A stretch of 64,000 bases of DNA from Cydia pomonella (taxonomy: Eukaryota; Arthropoda; Insecta; Lepidoptera; Tortricidae): NCBI RefSeq assembly GCF_033807575.1, contig NC_084720.1:14577570-14641569 (forward strand). The letters are read 5' to 3'. Under the pieces are notes generated by a model, which saw nothing but the letters and a program-made list of their open reading frames with translations, searched no databases and was not told the origin of the DNA. The translations under genes and the position numbers were made by a program. Within the stretch, counting starts at the first letter, position 1; each line of letters opens with the position of its first letter. This document shows, one piece after another, positions 42,531 to 53,293 of this stretch.

Positions 42531-43851
42531 TTTATTATTTTATCCGACTGTCGTTTTTCGAAGTATATATGTTATCTTTTTGTCTATGTATGACGGCTAC
42601 TATTCAGAATTTTGTTCATCAGATGTTGGATCAGGTTGATGCGTTAAAACGCTACATTTCACCTTGCATTTAATAAGGGTCGGCAATTTTTTTTTCTTAT
42701 GTTAATTGTGAAAAAATGCTCTTGATTAATACAAGTTCTAACTTGTTGATTCTTAGTGTTCTTACTAAAATACGCTTCCTGTTTGAGGACAGCCTTACGT
42801 GTTAATTACAGTATTGAACTGCACAAATGGAACGCGATAACGTGGACGATGCTCATCAATCAATCAAATTCATGATCAAATTGCTGTTACGGCAACAATC
42901 CTAATAAATACTATAGAGAAGCCAAAACAAACAATGAAATCGTCCCAATTGTAACTACAGCAATAGTAACTGTTTACAATTTGCTTTTGTATTCGTTCAC
43001 TTTGTATCGAAATCGAAGTTGTTTACTGTGATCTTCCTCTACAAATTCACAAAAAATGAAATCTTTGATTTTGTGATTTTCTGAAGTATTTGTTATCTGG
43101 AATGAAGTATAACAGCATAGTGTATACACTAAATTGGCCATTACGCTTCGTTTTGTCGTATTTAATTTATTAATTTAGGTCTTGAACAATGTTAGAACTG
43201 GCTGATAGAAAAAGCAACAAACGAAAACAGTAAAAAAATCGTGGAATTTTTCGGGCTTACGTTGCAGTTTCGTTTTGTTATATCTTTTTTATTCCTACGT
43301 TTAGTTTCGTTTCTAAACGTCGTTGTTATCTTTGCTTTTATCTTCAGACTTCACATAAATCTAGGTTTCTGAGAGCAGAGCTGAATTTTTATTCCAAACA
43401 ACTTTTCAAACATCACGCGTAAGAGCGTTTTGACATTGTCAGATCCGATATCGGATATCGGATGAACTGTGGAGAAAAACAATGCCCTATGAGAGTTGTG
43501 GGCAAAATTTTTTCATGGTGGGCCAGAAAGTTTAAGACATTTCAGACTGCCAGAATTGCAGCAAAAATGCATTTTTATTATTTCGTGGGTCAAATACAAA
43601 TTATTTCGAAGGACCGGCGACGGGCCGGATAATATCCTATCGCAGGCTGAAGATGGCCCGCGGGCCGTATTTTGCCCTATGACATCAAGTTCTTTAATTT
43701 TTGCATTAACGCTATTATTGAATAAAAAAAAAATGAAGGCACGTTTTGTTTTTTTGTTGCAGTCGTATTCGCTCTCAAGGACAAAGAAACGGCTACAAAC
43801 TTTTCAAATCTTATTTTGAATTGATACTTGTCTTATCTAATATTAGATATT
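42531..43851. other. Intergenic; repeat relative of 12430-12700
   Basis: About 42910-43150 resembles the repeat at 12430-12700 (GAAGCCAAAACAAACAATG). The 107-codon ORF at 43496-43819 runs across low-complexity and repeat-like sequence and shows no motif. Confidence 0.4.
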
Positions 43852-44092
43852 GCCCTGCCTACGAAGCTGATGGTCCCGGGTTCAAATCCTGGTAAGGGCA
43901 GATCGTGTGATGAGCATGGATATTTGTTCCTGAGTCATGGGTGTTTTCTATGTATTTAAGTATTTATAAATATTTATATATTATATATATCGTTGTCTAA
44001 GTACCCTCAACACAAGCCTTATTGAGCTTACTGTGGGACTTAGTCAATTTGTGTGATAATGTCCTATAATATTTATTTATTATTTATATTAC
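43852..44092 (+). mobile_element. tRNA-derived SINE (5'-truncated)
   Basis: Starts inside the head (CCTGCCTACGAAGCTGATGG), has GGGTTCAAATCCTGG, GATATTTGTTCCTGAGTCAT, GTTGTCTAAGTACCCTC, GGGACTTAGTCAATTTGTGT and an AT-rich tail. Same family as 26735-27020. Confidence 0.8.
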
Positions 44093-44879
44093 CCTCCGTT
44101 AATCTCTCCCGTGCTTATTGCATTCCGTGCATATTGTTGCGAATAAGGTGAAATGCAAGTTATGTCAAATTAATGGAAATGTTTTAAAATTCATAGCTGA
44201 ATTATTCTAAACAGCTTTCCAGATTTTCAGCGTTAAGAAGCGACATTCGAGGTTTACAAATTAACTAATATTAATGCAATTGATAGTGCATCTCGCTTGA
44301 ACCGATAAGTTAGAGAGGGACTACGTATAATATGAGTTCAAATTCAGGTCATTCGTAACGGTGATTGGTCAAAAATGGAAGCCAATTTTGATTTAACAAT
44401 TAGTTAGGTACAGCTTTGATCTTGTTTTGATATGACTTCAAGATTGCTCACACTGATTGGTGCAATAAAAGTCAATGAGAAATCAAGAGATGCCCTCTAA
44501 TCACCAAGACGATCGTCTAGTCTAGGTTATATCTAAACAAGATCAAAGTTATATCAATTTATTAAATCAGAATAGTCATTTAGGTCTCAAACATCAAAAG
44601 ATGAATAGGTCCTCAAACGCTCGTACATCTATCCCCAGGAGTCTACTATGTTTTTCCAAAAAATAAACAAGATTAAGTCAATTCATGGGAACAAATCTCA
44701 TGTAATATTCAGTGAATATATGATTTGAGTGCTGCATAAATCTAAAAACATTGAAAGCAGGTATAATTAAATTTGCGCTTGCCAACAACCCTTGTTGACT
44801 GGGTTATCTGGGTTCTGTATTTTTTTATAAGGAAACTCAAGACAGGTGAAAAGTAAACATAGCTAATACACATATAAAA
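44093..44879. other. Intergenic, no gene seen
   Basis: AT-rich; nothing recognised. Confidence 0.4.
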
Positions 44880-44954
44880 TATTGTCTTTGTTTGTTTCTG
44901 TACATTTATTGTAGACTATGTGAGGTGTGCAATAAAGAGTATTGTATTGTATTA
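44880..44954 (+). mobile_element. LINE 3' end fragment
   Basis: GTGAGGTGTGCAATAAAGAG with a (TATTG)n tail, as at 20871-20998 and 34486-34615. Confidence 0.6.
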
Positions 44955-45324
44955 AAAGGACAACTATAGAAAGAATGATTAACTCATGTAATATGTTTCA
45001 CCACCAGCTCTTAACCGTTCCCTTTAATTTTCAAAAACTGATGAGAGAGTTCCATTTTATCCATAAGTGTGGCAAAGGAATTTAATGCAAATTTTGATTC
45101 CATATATATTTTTAAAGCTCATAAATTATAATTAATATAAAATTAAACGAAGGGGCTTAGGTGTGGTCAATATACATCAAGTTACGTAATAATATGTTTT
45201 TAAGTAATTTTAATAATTTGAGATCCGTATCCAGATCCAGGACGTCTTGCGATGTAGTGCCGCCCTAAGTAAAGTGTTAGTGTCCAAGTTCCTGAGTAAG
45301 AAGAACACAAAATACCCATATTTA

Positions 45325-45620
45325 AGCCGGTCATACGGCCGATACTCATGTAAGGATGCGAGACTTGGTTAATAACACTAAAAGAAGAAAATAAGCTTCT
45401 GGTGGCAGAAAGGCCTGAGCCCTGTGAGGAGAGAAGTTAAGACTCCGCAAAAACACTGATAATGGAGCCGCTCGGAAGGAAGGAGGCCAAGGGACGTCCG
45501 CAGGTATCGCTGGGGCGATACTGTTGAAGCGGACGTACATTTCCAAGCCGATAACTGCTGGGAGATTGCACAGGATCGAGACAATTGGCGTGTCGGCGGC
45601 CAGAATTATTTTGAGTAGCT
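45325..45620 (+). pseudogene. RTE-like LINE remnant with internal deletion
   Basis: The frame VIRPILM*GCETWLITLKEEN (one stop) is followed after a gap by GRKEAKGRPQVSLG and, shifted, FQADNCWEIAQDRDNWR. The same motifs occur at 61121-61262 (minus), 61325-61712 (plus) and 59184-59345 (minus), so one LINE family left all these pieces. Broken by stops and frameshifts. Confidence 0.65.
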
Positions 45621-46218
45621 TCACCATTAAGTACTTAAGTATAAGTAGTTCGTGTCATCCACGATGACGCGCAGATTTGTCAATTCTAACCTTTAATAAC
45701 GTGACATGACTAGTCAAGGCACGCGTCGTCGTGAATGACAGGATCTATAAGTGATGTTAATATCCAGAGAGAAAAATTGGGACTACATTTATTTTATGTA
45801 TGGAGAAGCGGTCACGTGACATTGTTCCCTTTCCAATTAAAGAGTACCTGACACTTTCAATGTTGCAAATGTAGTTTATAAAATACAACATTAACTAAGG
45901 ACTAAGATTCAAGGTTGTATACTAATTGAAAATGATAAACTGTCATTGAAATACAACATTTTCTGAGAATTATATCTTCATAACTCCAGTAGACGTTCAA
46001 AGACCTCTTGTAAGTTGCAACTTGCAATATAAATTACCTTGAGGCCGTTTCTGTTTTAACAATTTGATACGGTTTTCATATTATTTTGGATCAAGGGACT
46101 AGAATAACCATAGAACTCTGAACAGAGCTCAGAAATGCACCTTAGTTATGCTGGGCATTTTCCGCAAATCGACAACCATTGTGCCTATTTTGCGTGAAAA
46201 CGAGCTAGCACTACTCTA
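45621..46218. other. Intergenic; MITE end fragment
   Basis: TTAATATCCAGAGAGAAAAA and GGGACTAC..TTTTATGTATGG at about 45758-45805 match one end of the 35297 MITE family. Nothing else recognised. Confidence 0.4.
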
Positions 46219-46490
46219 GCCACCCCAGCTCCTCTACAAAGCCTAGCAGTGTATTCAGGTTGCTAACTGCCTCCTTAGTGTGCACGGAGTCCCTAGGTAT
46301 TTGTTCCTGTATACTTTTTACCTGCTTACAGTTTACAGTCTAGGAGAATATGTTTCGCTGTTTCCTCTTCTTCCATGCACGCTCTGCACATGGGGCTGTC
46401 CATTTTACCCATATTATGTAGGTGTTTGTTTAGTGCGTTACGTCCTATAATGAATCCTACTATTTTTCGTAGTTTGTGTCTGGGTATTTA
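46219..46490 (-). pseudogene. Non-LTR retrotransposon ORF2 C-terminal remnant
   Basis: The minus strand reads KLRKIVGFIIGRNALNKHLH, then NMGKMDSPMCRACMEEEETA and KHILLDCKL before a TAA. The C-x2-C...H...C finger with a preceding HLHxMG is typical of the C-terminal end of I/LOA/jockey-like LINE ORF2 proteins. Further remnants (GLRAH) follow in other frames. Confidence 0.65.
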
Positions 46491-46872
46491 GGGCTAACTT
46501 TACACTGGATCTTTCATACCGTTGGTATCGTCAACCTTCTACGAAATTATGACATTTACTTAACACTTGCACAGGCTGAGCTATCAAAATCGCTGGCAAC
46601 TTAGTCTAACTCTATCAAATTGTCAAAATAGCATCAGCCTCCTTGAAAGCCATTTTACTTAAATATTTCTGCGACTAAATATCTAATGGATTGCAAATGT
46701 ATGACTGAGAAGGAAAATTAGGGATAAGTATGCTTTACGTTTTGATTAAAAGTCTGAGGGTCTTTGGACTAGTGAAGGTGACTGTTATTGTAACGAAAAT
46801 CACAATGGAAAGCCGAATTATTTTTATTTTTTGTGAAACCCCCCCCCGTTAATGTTTATGTTTGGTGTTGTG
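46491..46872. other. Intergenic, no gene seen
   Basis: No supported feature. Confidence 0.4.
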
Positions 46873-47047
46873 GGACCCGAGTATGTCCTTAAACTACGTA
46901 AACAACTGGGGAAGTACCTCCACCTTTGGGCTCTGCTCTAGATCTGGGATGACATCCGCTGTGCTGTGCCCTACCACACAGAGCGAGATGGCATTCACAA
47001 TGCCCATACCTCTCTTGTGGACGTAGTTTAAGGACGTACCCGGGTCC
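46873..47047. mobile_element. MITE with 27-bp terminal inverted repeats
   Basis: 46873-46899 (GGACCCGAGTATGTCCTTAA...) pairs with 47021-47047 with two mismatches. The interior (CTGGGGAAGTACCTCCACC, GCTCTGCTCTAGATCTGG) matches the repeat at 17546, but the CTGGGGAAGTACCTCCACC block is inverted relative to its neighbours there. The 61-codon minus ORF is a by-product. Confidence 0.75.
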
Positions 47048-47099
47048 AACTTGTTTCGGAATGTTCAATTTCATAGCATTTAGTAACGATATCCCACTT

Positions 47100-47330
47100 G
47101 ACCTAATAATAACTATACTTTACCCCCTCTTGGGCATTTAGTAAAAATAAAAGAAAAAATAACACTTTCAATGTGTCAGGGTTAGCGTTGTTCATAACTA
47201 TTCCAAATTTCAAATCGATAAGTAGCTTAAGTATTTCTCGAGATATTTACCAATGTGACAGACGGACGGACGGACAGGCAGAGTTGCACTATAAGTGTTC
47301 CTTTTGTACCTTTTTTTAACACGAGAAATG
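47100..47330. repeat. Dispersed repeat shared with 54590-54835
   Basis: Common segments: TTTCAATGTGTC.GGGTTAGC, GTTGTTCATAACTATTC, TCTCGAGATATTTA and GTTCCTTTTGTACCTTTTT, with (GGAC)n in the middle. Confidence 0.65.
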
Positions 47331-47454
47331 TCCACCCAAGTACGTCATCTCTTTAATTATTCCGTATCTCAACAAAAAAAGTAACAGCCCTTCGAGGTCA
47401 AAGAAACAACCAAGTATTCAACTTCAAATCATTTAACCAACTTTCTACGTTTCC

Positions 47455-47805
47455 TTATATAAGCAACAAAGTTCCTAATATAGCTAAGTATATAGCTGTA
47501 ACTTTGTGTACTTTTGAACAATTATTTTCCTTTCTTCCAGTCGTTTCCTGAGATAAAGTCGGTAACTCGCAGTTTTCCTCAATTCCGTGATCCGGTGTTT
47601 GTACGAAAGAATAATGTAGGTAGGAAGGTGGAATTGGGAGTATTAACGAGTTTGCTTCTAAAGGCATTTTAATATGAATGCTGCACCATTTAACGGTGTT
47701 TTTATAGCCCATGACATAGTAAATGTCACCTTCCACTTTTCGCATAGTCATAATTTTAGCCTCCTTTCGCCCGTTACGGAGCATATGCTTCTGCATGTAC
47801 GCCAC
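47455..47805 (-). CDS. 116-codon ORF with hydrophobic C-terminus, possible exon
   Basis: ATG at 47805 to TAA at 47455. The product ends in KVTAIYLAILGTLLLI, a hydrophobic stretch preceded by polar residues and a few Cys, like a tail anchor or GPI signal. The middle has KWCSIHIKMP and IPPSYLHYSFVQTPDHG, which look protein-like rather than low-complexity. I do not recognise a family. It could be the last exon of a secreted or membrane gene, or a chance ORF; several AG dinucleotides near 47760 could act as acceptor. No homology or expression evidence is available. Confidence 0.25.
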   Translation of the reverse strand: MAYMQKHMLRNGRKEAKIMTMRKVEGDIYYVMGYKNTVKWCSIHIKMPLEANSLILPIPPSYLHYSFVQTPDHGIEENCELPTLSQETTGRKENNCSKVHKVTAIYLAILGTLLLI

Positions 47806-47964
47806 TTATCGTGTTAGGACAGAGCATAACTATTGTAGACATACTTTAGCGAGTCCTGTGGCCAATAGTGAACGAATTCCAGCAGATATGATGATGATAC
47901 TAAACGGCTACAGCTGATATTTATTCGGGCAACAGGGAAGAATAGCTTTGCGATCCTAGCGAAA

Positions 47965-48245
47965 TAACGGTACTCTTATATGAAATTCCATTTCGGAAGA
48001 AAACGTTTTCCACTAAAATCTTAAAAAATCACTTTGATTTTGATGTCGATCGCTTCAGCATAATATATTCTAGTTTTATAAGACGCTTTAAAAAAAACTT
48101 GTATTGCAAATTTTGAAAAAAAAAAGGAAAACCTATAAACCTAGTTTTTCATTGTGTTAATAACATAGTTAAAAATATGAAGAAAAGAAAATATTTACAA
48201 GTGGAAAAAAGTTTTCTCATTTTGTATGGATTATCACGTAGTATC
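47965..48245. repeat. Second copy of the 30795-31110 repeat
   Basis: Matches in order: TTCCATTTCGGAAGAAAACG, CACTTTGATTTTGATGTCGA, AAACCTAGTTTTTCATTGTG and GTTTTCTCATTTTGTATGG. Confidence 0.65.
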
Positions 48246-48617
48246 AATATCAGAATTTACAAATTCACACGGAAACTATACTATTTTGCAAGGGCACACT
48301 CTAACCAAAGCATTAAAATGTCAAATTTGTCTCGATAGAAAAAAACACGAAAACATGTCTAATTTAGTTGTATATTAGTTGTTTACCATATCAGTATAAT
48401 TTTAGTATAAAAGAGCTAGTGATATAGACGAGGAATCTGACTAGCAGTAGTAAATTACATACTAGGGCAGTAAAGTAAGAAATTGATTTCTTATTTAGTG
48501 ACCGAGGTGTGTATACTATTTTTCTGCTCGATGGAGCTGGAAAGCGCAACTTTATTGTCGCAGCGGGCCTAAAGTAGACGCTTTCCGGCCAGAGGGCAGG
48601 CTTTTTTTAAACAGAAG
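48246..48617. other. Intergenic, no gene seen
   Basis: No supported feature. Confidence 0.4.
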
Positions 48618-48619
48618 TA

Positions 48620-48992
48620 CCGTAAAATGGGATGAGTAGGGACAAAACTGACATACCTCGATAAAACTTTATTTGTAGATGAGGCAAAAGGATTTGATTT
48701 TTTTTATGATTTTGTGTAGTTCCATTTCATAACTTTAAAGATAAATACGAAATAGTAGGAAATCCCAGCTCTCCCTGTATTAGGGGTGAGGGATTTCCTA
48801 CTAAGATCAGTTTTGAAAATGGTTGGATCGACACTTTGGAATTATGAACATTATAATAGCTATTGATTTGTTATTAGAATATATAATTTACGTAGCAGTA
48901 GCCTGTAAAAACCAACTCACCCCTTTGTCATCCCTCCTCACCCCATTCATAACCAAACTGCCCTCATAATCCCTACTCACCCCATTTTACGG
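48620..48992. mobile_element. TA-flanked MITE with 23-bp TIRs and a nested palindrome
   Basis: CCGTAAAATGGGATGAGTAG at the left pairs with CTACTCACCCCATTTTACGG at the right with one mismatch; TA flanks both ends (48618-48619, 48993-48994). Inside, TAGTAGGAAATCCC (48753-48766) pairs perfectly with 48790-48803. No transposase. Confidence 0.85.
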
Positions 48993-49615
48993 TACCTAAT
49001 ATAGCTATCCAGAGTAATTGAGATAAAGATAAAACCCGCACAATTGCCATTTCTTTCGTCGTCACTCGCTGCGCCATATATTTTGTTTCTTTCTAATTTT
49101 CTGGTTTTTCATTCCCTCTTAAACGAAAAAACGCGACCATCACATAGTTTGGAATTATGTATAGCTTTGCAGCGGCTAGCAGTAAAATTAGCCTTTTGAT
49201 TTAATTTAAAATTCGGCACACATATTATAACTTTACATACATTTTCCCTATTCTAGCCTAGCCATTTAGAATGAAACCACTGCCCACTCAGCGCTGGATA
49301 AATTAATTAGTGACCGACCGAAACATGTTTTTTTGCCGAAACCGAAACCGAAACCGAAGGTTCGGTTTCATTGTAGTTTCGGCCGAAACCGAAACCGAAA
49401 CCGAACCTTTTATAAAAAAAAAGTCCTTAAAAAGTCGAAAAAATGTTAGTATGCCCGTTTTTTTCTAAAATTAATATCTCGCCGACCTATAAGGGGTAAG
49501 GGGGCGACATATACAGGTTTCTACTTCCTACAATCGTTATTATTATTACATTAATAGTACACGCAACTAAGATGAATTTTAAACTTTAATGAAGCAGGTA
49601 CTTAACCTTGGCACT

Positions 49616-50304
49616 TAATAATAATAATAATAAGCCCGCAGGGCAGCTTGTGGCGAGCTGTTGGGGAGTAACGACCCCAAGGACCCGAGTGTTCCCGAGA
49701 GTCGGTCAGGGTCTCCGTCTCCGGCGTGTCTTTGTCGGTCAGAGTGGACCCCAAGGGGACCCGCAGGACTCTCAGCTCTGGCTTGCCTTCATTGGCCGTC
49801 CAGAGGGGAATCGTTAGAGCTATATGCTCCGGGGGTGGAAGTGAAAGATGCATAAGACGCGAGTTGGCACAGTGGCTGTTATCAGCCACTGGGTAGAAAG
49901 CGGCGCACACCTCTCGACACCCCTGAGCCGCTCACACCGGTGTTGCTCCTGGTCGTCTTTACGACGGCAGTTTCAGGGGCCCATCTAGTCAGCGGCAAGT
50001 CACCACCTGCCTCGATAACGTGTTTAAGCATTGTTATGGCAGGTGTCCGGACCTCTTTACAATAGCCCAATCTTTTGACCAGCCAAAGTTCAACACCGGC
50101 CCTCTTATCCACTTTATTTACAATAGCCCCTACACCAGCTGGGACCGATTTACGGGTATCTATTTGTACCCGTGAATGGGTTCTAGCTGGTGTATTACAT
50201 AACATCAAATTTGTCTAAAAGGGCCTCTGCGCTGTTGGCTTCGGCCCCACGCATGCCTCCCAAAGGTCCGGGACCCCGTGGTCCCGAGATATGGAAAGAC
50301 ATAC
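49616..50304 (-). mobile_element. Retroposon fragment nested in the hAT element
   Basis: A GC-richer block ends on the minus strand in (TTA)n at 49616-49633, a retroposon tail. The 108-codon minus ORF (49882-50208, with KRAGVELWLVKRLGYCKEVR) could be a LINE coding remnant but I do not recognise it. Overlapping plus ORFs are by-products. Confidence 0.5.
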
Positions 50305-50415
50305 AAATAATAATAATAATTCAGCCAATATACGTCCCACTGTTGGGCACAGGCCTCCTCTCATGTGCAAGAGGGCTTGGGCTATAGTCCCCACGCTAGC
50401 CCAATGCGGATACGG
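50305..50415 (-). mobile_element. 5'-truncated SINE nested in the hAT element
   Basis: (AAT)n at 50305-50320 then TACGTCCCACTGTTGGGCAC and CCACGCTAGCCCAATGCGG match the tail half of the SINE at 19011-19312 on the same strand. The neighbouring retroposon ends at this SINE's tail. Confidence 0.7.
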
Positions 50416-50676
50416 ACCTTGACACTTACACCTTTAAAATTAAATATATTCGTCAATAGGTTAGCAAACTATTAAAATAAAGCGTTAAATATTAACTATG
50501 ACATGACGAATTCACAACAAAAACAAACTAAAATACTTGATCAAACTACTTACCATTATTGGCGGAACAAACACAACACGTATTGACACGTCTACACGAG
50601 CAAAGCGCACTGATTTAGGTAGTTCCCGGCGGAGTCAGGCGAGCGACGCCATATTGCCAGCCGTGCCGAGCGCGCC

Positions 50677-50720
50677 CGACGTTAGCCGAGCGCGACCCGA
50701 CGTTAGCCGAGCGCGACCCG
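50677..50720. repeat. Two tandem 21-bp units near the hAT right end
   Basis: CGACGTTAGCCGAGCGCGACC occurs twice in a row, preceded by a partial third. Tandem subterminal units are common transposase- or regulator-binding sites in hAT elements; that role is inferred. Confidence 0.7.
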
Positions 50721-50867
50721 AAGATACGATGTTGTAAGTTTCGGCGCGGCCGAAGGGTTCGGCCGTTTTTGGCCGAAACCGAAACTCGGGCCGAAACTTG
50801 ATTTTTTGGCCGAAACTGGCCGAAACCGAAACCGAAACCGAAATTTCGGTCGGACACTAAAATTAAT

Positions 50868-52082
50868 GTTTCATGTAAAAACCGGCGCCAGTGAGATTTT
50901 AAATATTATATCAGAGAAACCTTTTACATTTTAATGCACTCTTTACTTGCCGGTGAGTAAGTGTCTTCGAGTGGGCGAGTCGAGTGCTTGTGCTTGGTCA
51001 AGTAGCTTGCAAACCCTGTAGTTGTGGTTAACAGAGTAAAATGTTGTATTATTTTATCTATGAAAATTGTAGGACGTGTTTCAGTGAAAGCAGCGATAGT
51101 TTCGTACCTACTAAGTACTATTATGATTTTTATGACAATTATGTTCCGGACATACAGGAGAGGATGGAGTTAAAGGCAACCCGCAGTTTGTTGAAATTCT
51201 GGTCCCGTGTTCCGTGTTTTTTTATGGTCCTCAATGTCGTACCCGACAACGGCGACCTTTACAACTTTCTCTCGTCACAAAACCGAACTTTTTTATACTC
51301 GTAAATGTCCGAACGCACTGTGCAAATGCTGCCCTTGGTTGACATGTGTATGTGCAGAACGGCTTAGGTCGTGAAGCGTTGAAGACACTTAGTGTAGATA
51401 TTCAAGTTGAGCTTCTTCAAAAGTAGTTATATACTCGTACTTATTACCTTTTTCTACCTTATATTAGAATATAAGTCCTATAAAGCGCCATTTCAAAGCT
51501 TGCGTTATCTATAACACATAGAAGCAGGACTCGACAGAGCTTAAGGACATGAGGCCTTGTTTTGATAATTATGTCGCGAACGTATTGCGAACCGGCTAAT
51601 ATTTGCTAACTTCATGGAGTAGATGGCGCTAGTAGTCACGTTTAAGTTAAAAGTTTTTTGGCTGAAGTTGAGAGGGTAGATGAGAACGACAGTAGGAAAA
51701 AGGAGGTTGTGTGGAACAAATCTACGGCGGAGTGATATTTGCTTTTAGATCAAGTCAAGGACGTTCTTATGGTGTTAATAGAATAATGATGTGTCTCTTG
51801 TAGATTGTGACCAACGTTATCAGTACTCAGAGTGAACAGTGATCCAGTGAGGCTAATATGAACTTAAAGTAAACTTTGTGTGAGGAAAGGGGTCGCTATA
51901 AGGAGAGGTTTGGAGGCGACTATTAAGCTCAAGAAACCAGGTGGATAATCATATGAAACTCATTTACATGCAGGTAATAAAGTCGGACACCAGCACAACT
52001 CATATCGTCATCTCACTAACGTCCAGGCCTCGTATAGGTATGTAGTATGTTTACATATCGCTTTCCAGTATCCGTAAAAGCA
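50868..52082. other. Intergenic, no supported gene
   Basis: The 87-codon ORF at 51041-51304 shows no known motif. Nothing else is recognised. Confidence 0.4.
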
Positions 52083-52346
52083 TTAGCTCATTCGATAGGT
52101 TAATAAGTATGGTGAGCTTGACGACAAATGACATCCGCCTAGCGTTGTCCGATCGGCAACCCAAAAATTGACACAACCAATAGTTTTTAGGAAAGCGAAT
52201 ATCGTCTGACCTTCCAATCCAGAGGTGATTACTTGCTGTTGACTAAGGTTTGGGATTTGTTTAGTTTCCTCACTCACAACTAGAAGTGCAAGGAAGTAAA
52301 ATTTCACTGCTCGTAAATTAGTCGTTGACAGGACCGGTACTGACAT
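52083..52346 (-). CDS. 87-codon ORF with signal-peptide-like start, possible first exon
   Basis: ATG at 52346 in an AAAATG context. The start MSVPVLSTTNLRAVKFYFLA is followed by LLVV, a charged n-region and hydrophobic core like a signal peptide. A GTGAGT donor-like site falls directly after LALLV. Downstream VITSGLEGQTIFAF has a loose resemblance to the start of an immunoglobulin domain. If real, either the exon ends at GTGAGT or the ORF continues to its TAA. No family recognised; chance is a real possibility. Confidence 0.2.
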   Translation of the reverse strand: MSVPVLSTTNLRAVKFYFLALLVVSEETKQIPNLSQQQVITSGLEGQTIFAFLKTIGCVNFWVADRTTLGGCHLSSSSPYLLTYRMS

Positions 52347-53104
52347 TTTATTTGACTAAACATGACGTAGTACGTCCATTATTGCCATTATGTAAGCTTG
52401 ACGCGACACTATTTCAGGGCCTACGTGCCTGATACTAATCGAGATATAATCTTTCCCAATTCTTCAAGCCCCAAATCCATGGCGTGTTAAAATTCTAGCG
52501 TTAAGTTCGCTATGTTCGCCTTTTAGTCTGAAGGCCTGAACGCGGCATCGTTCTGCGGAGGGCGATCATTCTTACTTAGCCAAAGATTTCTGACCCCCTT
52601 CGGGCGCTGTTTTCACGCGGAACGTACGTTACCAGTTGTTACGTTCACATTATGCAAGATTTTCAGGATTTTTTCTTTAAACGATATGAGCAATAGGTAC
52701 TGCCTTCGTGGGACTTTCGCCTTAATATCACTGTATGACTTAGAACGATCTATATCGTGTTGAGTTTAACAAGAGTTTTCTTTTGTCATTCAGTGTCTCT
52801 TTTATGAGAAACTGAAATTTTTCTTCTTCTTCTATAGGTGCCTAGCCTATTCAACTAGTGAAGGTTGAAATAATAAATAATAATTTATTTATTTATTTTA
52901 CTTTATTAAATACAGATATCGTACAATATCATGAGAAACATACAATTGCATATCATGGCTTAAAAACTAGCACACGATCCAAAACAAGCGTACACAGCAT
53001 GCTCCACAAGCAAGCGCAAATGTTACAAATTAAAGTAATACCATATTATAGCGAGCTACAGTGAAAATTATCAGAGAATAAATAACTAAGTATCTAGGTT
53101 TGGC
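52347..53104. other. Intergenic, no gene seen
   Basis: TTCTTCTTCTTCT at about 52820-52833 may be the reverse of a (GAA)n retroposon tail. The ORF at 52858-53064 is not supported. Confidence 0.4.
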
Positions 53105-53293
53105 GTTGAAACTCTAGGTCCTTGGGGTCCCAGCGCGCACAAGTTTTTTGGAGAAATCGCGAAACGTCTGGTTGTCGTAACTGGTGACCGAAGAGCTGGC
53201 GGCTTCCTCGCACAACGTATCAGTATTGCGATACAACGAGGAAATGCCGCCAGCATCCTCGGTACAATGCCTCAAGAGCCTATTTTAGATGTA
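53105..53293 (+). pseudogene. LINE ORF2 C-terminal tail (QRGNAASILGTMP)
   Basis: An open frame of about 62 codons ends at TAG 53291-53293: ETLGPWGPSAHKFFGEIAKR, then RAGGFLAQRISIAIQRGNAA and SILGTMPQEP. The same ending, RAGSFFAQRLSLAVQRGNAV..LGSMPE, occurs at the right edge of the window on the minus strand, so these are two copies of one non-LTR retrotransposon family. The 5' part is missing but the remaining frame is clean. An AT-rich 3' region follows. Confidence 0.75.

Larger units (their letters stand above)
49308..50859. mobile_element. hAT-like DNA transposon remnant, 1552 bp, 8-bp target duplication
   Basis: AAATTAAT at 49300-49307 is exactly repeated at 50860-50867. The ends TAGTGACCGACCGAAA and TTTCGGTCGGACACTA form TIRs with one mismatch near the tip and fit the hAT pattern (YARNG start, 8-bp duplication). 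Subterminal CCGAAA hexamer arrays lie at about 49340-49405 and 50815-50842. No transposase ORF remains; the interior holds two stacked retroposons (49616-50304 and 50305-50415). A GTAAGT donor-like site on the minus strand (50553) and tandem 21-bp units upstream suggest a former promoter and first exon. Confidence 0.85.

Noticed and set aside
43496..43819. 107-codon plus ORF
   Set aside because: Crosses repeat-like and low-complexity sequence; no motif, no splice or start support.
49602..49910. Overlapping ORFs of 64-102 codons in the hAT interior
   Set aside because: Several frames on both strands in a GC-rich retroposon; none shows a recognisable domain.
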